Shown here: positions 5,707 through 7,798 of the stretch, piece by piece | Layout: the number at the start of each line of letters is the position of its first letter | How positions within the stretch are numbered: the first letter of the stretch is position 1 | Assembly (NCBI GenBank): GCA_947464705.1 | Contig: CANHYD010000101.1 | Coordinates: 1 to 7,798, forward strand | DNA: 7,798 nucleotides | Origin: Verrucomicrobiota bacterium | GTDB lineage: Bacteria > Verrucomicrobiota > Verrucomicrobiia > Limisphaerales > UBA9464 | Direction of reading: 5' to 3' | Made by a program: the position numbers and the translations under genes | The notes under the pieces: generated by a model | Told to the model about the DNA's origin: nothing | What the model saw: only the letters and a program-made list of their open reading frames with translations | Databases searched by the model: none

Positions 5707-6129
5707 ATGTCCGAAACCACGCCTCCGGTCAACCCGCCCGCCGCTGCCGAACCCCAAAATCCGGCCGAGGCGTCCGCCCAAAAGAAGCAGACGGTCCGTA
5801 TCAGCCTTCCGCCCAAGCCCGCAGGTGGACCTTCGATCCGCGTTCCCTCCGCCGCTGCGGCTCCTGCGCCCGCTCCCGTGGCGGCACCGGCAGCACCGGC
5901 GGTGCCTGCGCCGGCGGCATCCGTTGCGGCAGCCCCGATGGCTTCGCACGCCGCGGCACCCGCTGCCAAAGCAGCCGCGCCCGCTGCACCGGCCGCCAAG
6001 CCGGCAGCACCAGCCAGCCGGCCCGCGGCCAAGCCCGCCAGCATCAGCGGCCTCGATATGGGCCTGGCCTTCGCTGCCATGGTCTTGGGGATTGCGGCGG
6101 TCGCTGTGCAATTCTTTGTTGCGAAGTGA
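5707..6129 (+). CDS. Ala/Pro-rich protein with C-terminal membrane anchor
   Basis: A 140-residue protein with no domain I can name. The first ~25 residues are Pro/Ala/Glu-rich. A short conserved-looking basic stretch, KKQTVRISLPPKP (26-38), is followed by PSIRVPS (42-48). Residues 49-112 are a low-complexity Ala/Pro/Lys linker. Residues ~117-138 form one hydrophobic helix ending in VAK, so it should be a tail-anchored membrane protein with its N-terminus in the cytoplasm. There is no signal peptide. The ATG at 5707 is preferred over an in-frame TTG at 5692, which lies upstream of or at the predicted transcript start. GGAAG lies 8 bases before the ATG, but the predicted transcript would begin inside it. 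trxA follows after 26 bases without a terminator, so the two are probably co-transcribed. The coding frame is supported by its amphipathic order (charged N-part, linker, anchor); function is unknown, and a role as a membrane tether or spacer is only a guess. Confidence 0.8.
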   Translation: MSETTPPVNPPAAAEPQNPAEASAQKKQTVRISLPPKPAGGPSIRVPSAAAAPAPAPVAAPAAPAVPAPAASVAAAPMASHAAAPAAKAAAPAAPAAKPAAPASRPAAKPASISGLDMGLAFAAMVLGIAAVAVQFFVAK

Positions 6130-6155
6130 GTTTTTCGGGCCTTCTTTAAAATTCT

Positions 6156-6491
6156 ATGGCTGCTGCCAACATCATCACCGCGACCACCGAGAACTTCCCC
6201 ACCGAGATCATTGGGTCCGGACAACCCGTGCTGGTGGACTTCTGGGCCGAGTGGTGCGGCCCTTGCAAGATGCTCGGTCCGGTTCTCGACGAGCTGGCGA
6301 CCGAATACGCCGGCAAGGCCAAGATCGCCAAGGTCAACATCGACGACTACCAGGACCTAGCCGGTCAGTTCGGCATCCGCTCCATCCCCACCCTGCTGCT
6401 CTTCAAGGGCGGTCAGGTGGTCGAGCAGTCCGTGGGTTTGAAGTCCAAGAAGGATCTTAAGGCCAGCCTCGACCGGGTCATCGCCGGTTGA
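6156..6491 (+). CDS. trxA: Thioredoxin
   Basis: A 111-residue classical thioredoxin, a cytoplasmic dithiol protein that reduces disulfides in target proteins and is itself recharged by thioredoxin reductase. The active site WCGPC is at 33-37 (Cys34, Cys37), preceded by VLVDFWAE, and the cis-proline loop SIPTLLLF is at 76-83 (Pro78). Length and layout match E. coli TrxA closely, with no signal peptide or extra domain. The ATG at 6156 gives the normal N-terminus; no Shine-Dalgarno sequence is seen, only the A-rich stretch TTTAAAATTCT before the start. It lies 26 bases behind the Ala/Pro-rich anchor protein gene, probably in the same transcript, and is followed by a strong terminator. No thioredoxin reductase gene is in the window. 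Confidence 0.97.
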   Translation: MAAANIITATTENFPTEIIGSGQPVLVDFWAEWCGPCKMLGPVLDELATEYAGKAKIAKVNIDDYQDLAGQFGIRSIPTLLLFKGGQVVEQSVGLKSKKDLKASLDRVIAG

Positions 6492-6532
6492 TCGCGCTGC
6501 AGACTCAGGGTTTTTCATTCCAACAGTTCTCC

Positions 6533-6563
6533 AAAAACCGCCCGGCAACTCCGGGCGGTTTTT
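6533..6563. terminator. Bidirectional terminator between trxA and panC
   Basis: A perfect 13-bp stem (6533-6545 with 6551-6563) has a five-base CAACT loop. Five As begin the stem and five Ts end it, so each strand reads a hairpin followed by a T run. It can therefore end both trxA (stop 42 bases before) and the convergent panC transcript (stop at 6642, 79 bases away). Confidence 0.93.
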
Positions 6564-6641
6564 CGTTGAGCAGCCAGCAGACCCTCTCCGGATTCTACCG
6601 CCGCGCTGCGGGCTCCCCGCATCGGGATTGGGCTTCCCCGA

Positions 6642-7508
6642 TCAAATCGCGCCGTTGTCGATGAGGCGTGTCTTGCCGACGAAGACCGCTAGGACGATGC
6701 GATGGCCTCGGCGGACCGAGTCCACCGGGCGCAAGGTGTCCGGATCAACGAAGGCGACGTAGTCGAGACGCGCGGCCGGACACTCGGCCACTAAGGCGAC
6801 CACTCCCTGACGAAGCCGGTCGACTGAAACTCCACGAGACGATTTCCGCACCTCCTGGCGGACCCATTGCTGGGAACGCCACAAGACCGTGGCTTGCGCC
6901 CGCTCCTCAGGTTGCAGGTATCGGTTGCGCGAACTCATCGCCAGCCCGTCCGATTCCCGCGTGGTCGGTGCCACCACGATGCGGATTGGGAACTGAAGGT
7001 CGTTCACCATGCGCCGAATTACGGCCGCCTGCTGCCAGTCCTTGGCCCCAAAGACCGAGACCTCAGGCAAGACGCAGTTGAAGAGCTTGGCCACCACGGT
7101 GGTCACGCCCCGGAAATGGGTGGGACGCGAAGCCCCCTCCAGACCCTGCGTCAAACACTCCTCCACGACATACGTGGAGTAATTCCCGTCTTCGCGGCCC
7201 GCATACATGTCGCTGTCTGTCGGTGCAAAGATCACGTCTACCCCAGCCTCACGGCACAACTTGGAATCCCGGGCGAAGTCTCTGGGGTACTTGGCCAAAT
7301 CTTCGGTTGGTGCGAACTGGGTGGGATTCACATAAATGCTCACCACCACCACCCCGTCGGGCCCGACCCGCCGCCGCGCCTCATGCACGAGGCTCAGGTG
7401 ACCGGCATGCAGATAACCCATGGTCGGCACAAAACCGACTCGGAGGCCTCGGCTCCGCCACTGCAGCGCCTGACGCTGCATGGCCTTGGGTGAGCGGATG
7501 ATTCGCAT
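6642..7508 (-). CDS. panC: Pantothenate synthetase (pantoate-beta-alanine ligase)
   Basis: A 288-residue enzyme that joins pantoate and beta-alanine with ATP, through a pantoyl-adenylate, to make pantothenate (vitamin B5), the precursor of coenzyme A. It belongs to the HIGH-motif nucleotidyltransferases. Visible: VPTMGYLHAGHLSL with His34 and His37, VVSIYVNPTQFAPTEDL with the pantoate-binding Gln, the FGAKDWQQAAVIRRM block (153-167) matching the family FGxKDxQQ signature, and the KMSKS-equivalent AMSSRNRYL (190-198). The protein ends LIDNGAI, a usual PanC terminus. Full normal length, all motifs intact. The ATG at 7508 gives the standard MRIIRSPKAM start; only a weak AGG lies upstream. No panB or panD is adjacent. 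It diverges from dapF with 149 bases between them; I see no convincing promoter for panC there. Confidence 0.97.
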   Translation of the reverse strand: MRIIRSPKAMQRQALQWRSRGLRVGFVPTMGYLHAGHLSLVHEARRRVGPDGVVVVSIYVNPTQFAPTEDLAKYPRDFARDSKLCREAGVDVIFAPTDSDMYAGREDGNYSTYVVEECLTQGLEGASRPTHFRGVTTVVAKLFNCVLPEVSVFGAKDWQQAAVIRRMVNDLQFPIRIVVAPTTRESDGLAMSSRNRYLQPEERAQATVLWRSQQWVRQEVRKSSRGVSVDRLRQGVVALVAECPAARLDYVAFVDPDTLRPVDSVRRGHRIVLAVFVGKTRLIDNGAI

Positions 7509-7618
7509 GCGGAAAGCCTGCGCGCGACTGGGCGAAGTTCAAGCCCTCGGCGATCCAGGTCGGCAATCCAAGTCCTGGGTGCCTCCACGCTGTCCGGATT
7601 CCCGACCCTCTCGAACTC

Positions 7619-7646
7619 TTGTCGCGGCAGGACATCGGCCTATGAT
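7619..7646 (+). promoter_or_regulatory. Candidate promoter of dapF
   Basis: A near-consensus -10 box TATGAT (7641-7646, 5 of 6) is preceded at 16 bases by TTGTCG (7619-7624, 4 of 6 to the -35 consensus). Transcription would begin near 7653, leaving only about five bases before the dapF ATG at 7658. If correct, the dapF mRNA is almost leaderless. This is a visual match only. Confidence 0.5.
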
Positions 7647-7657
7647 CCACCTCCGAC

Positions 7658-7798
7658 ATGACTCTGGAGTTCCTCAAGATGAGCGGGGCCGGCAACGACT
7701 TCATCCTGCTCGACAACCGCAATGCCCGCATCGTGCTGACTCCGGAGCAGGTGGCCAAATTGTGCCACCGGCAGTTCGGCATCGGGGCCGACGGTCTG
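7658..7798 (+). CDS. dapF: Diaminopimelate epimerase, 5' part
   Basis: The first 47 codons of DapF, which converts LL- to meso-diaminopimelate for lysine and peptidoglycan synthesis; the rest runs off the window. Residues 1-15 read MTLEFLKMSGAGNDF, matching the family N-terminus (MxFxKMxGxGNDF), and residues 36-47 contain the CHRQFGIGADGL block typical of DapF just before the first catalytic region. Both catalytic cysteines of the family lie beyond the edge, so activity cannot be judged. The ATG at 7658 is the only start giving the normal lead of seven residues before the MSGAGNDF motif. No Shine-Dalgarno sequence precedes it, consistent with the very short leader predicted from the promoter. 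It diverges from panC. Confidence 0.93.
   Translation, partial: MTLEFLKMSGAGNDFILLDNRNARIVLTPEQVAKLCHRQFGIGADGL

Noticed and set aside
5892..6020. Repeated Ala/Pro coding units as a possible tandem repeat
   Set aside because: The DNA varies between units and has no fixed period; it is low-complexity protein linker, not a tandem repeat array.
5685..6224. Long minus-strand open frame, Ala/Gly-rich, opposite the Ala/Pro-rich gene
   Set aside because: It is the mirror of a GC-rich low-complexity repeat; the plus-strand reading has a promoter, a sensible start, charged N-part, one membrane helix and a downstream partner, while the minus reading covers the trxA start and has none of these.

Overview
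The window looks like a piece of a GC-rich bacterial chromosome, most likely from Verrucomicrobiota or a close PVC relative. This placement is an inference from gene content: a prepilin-type protein with the H-X9-DG signature common in Verrucomicrobia, Planctomycetes and Lentisphaerae, a eukaryotic-type (GSII) glutamine synthetase, and several starts with no recognisable Shine-Dalgarno sequence. No rRNA or other phylogenetic marker is present. I see no tRNA, CRISPR array, insertion sequence or prophage gene.

Layout. (1) 1-586: the 3' part of an ammonium transporter gene (amt) on the + strand, closed by a strong hairpin terminator. (2) 639-1892: a two-gene minus-strand unit, a very small protein-kinase-fold protein followed directly (TGA then ATG, no gap) by a PP2C-type phosphatase. 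(3) 1893-2231: a divergent intergenic region holding a very good sigma-54 promoter match and two adjacent dyads upstream of the GSII gene (2232-3260), which ends in its own terminator. (4) 3493-4393: a single-gene unit (promoter, prepilin-like H-X9-DG protein, terminator). (5) 4625-5623: a minus-strand NAD-dependent sugar-nucleotide epimerase/dehydratase. (6) 5663-6563: a promoter, an Ala/Pro-rich protein with a C-terminal membrane anchor, thioredoxin (trxA) and a terminator. (7) 6642-7508: panC on the minus strand. (8) 7658 to the end: the first 47 codons of dapF on the + strand, just behind a promoter that would give an almost leaderless mRNA.

How the parts relate. Ammonium uptake (Amt) and ammonium assimilation (GSII) lie 1.7 kb apart on the same strand. 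The sigma-54 promoter links GSII to nitrogen-type regulation. The kinase/phosphatase pair sits between them, but no sequence evidence ties it to nitrogen. The other genes are housekeeping (thioredoxin, pantothenate synthesis, diaminopimelate/lysine synthesis, nucleotide-sugar metabolism). Convergent gene pairs are separated by single hairpins, two of which could work in both directions.

Nothing here is clearly a new multi-gene system. The items most worth a second look are the compact kinase-PP2C module, the sigma-54 promoter with dyads at GSII, and a 19-base split promoter signature shared by the prepilin-like gene and the trxA unit.
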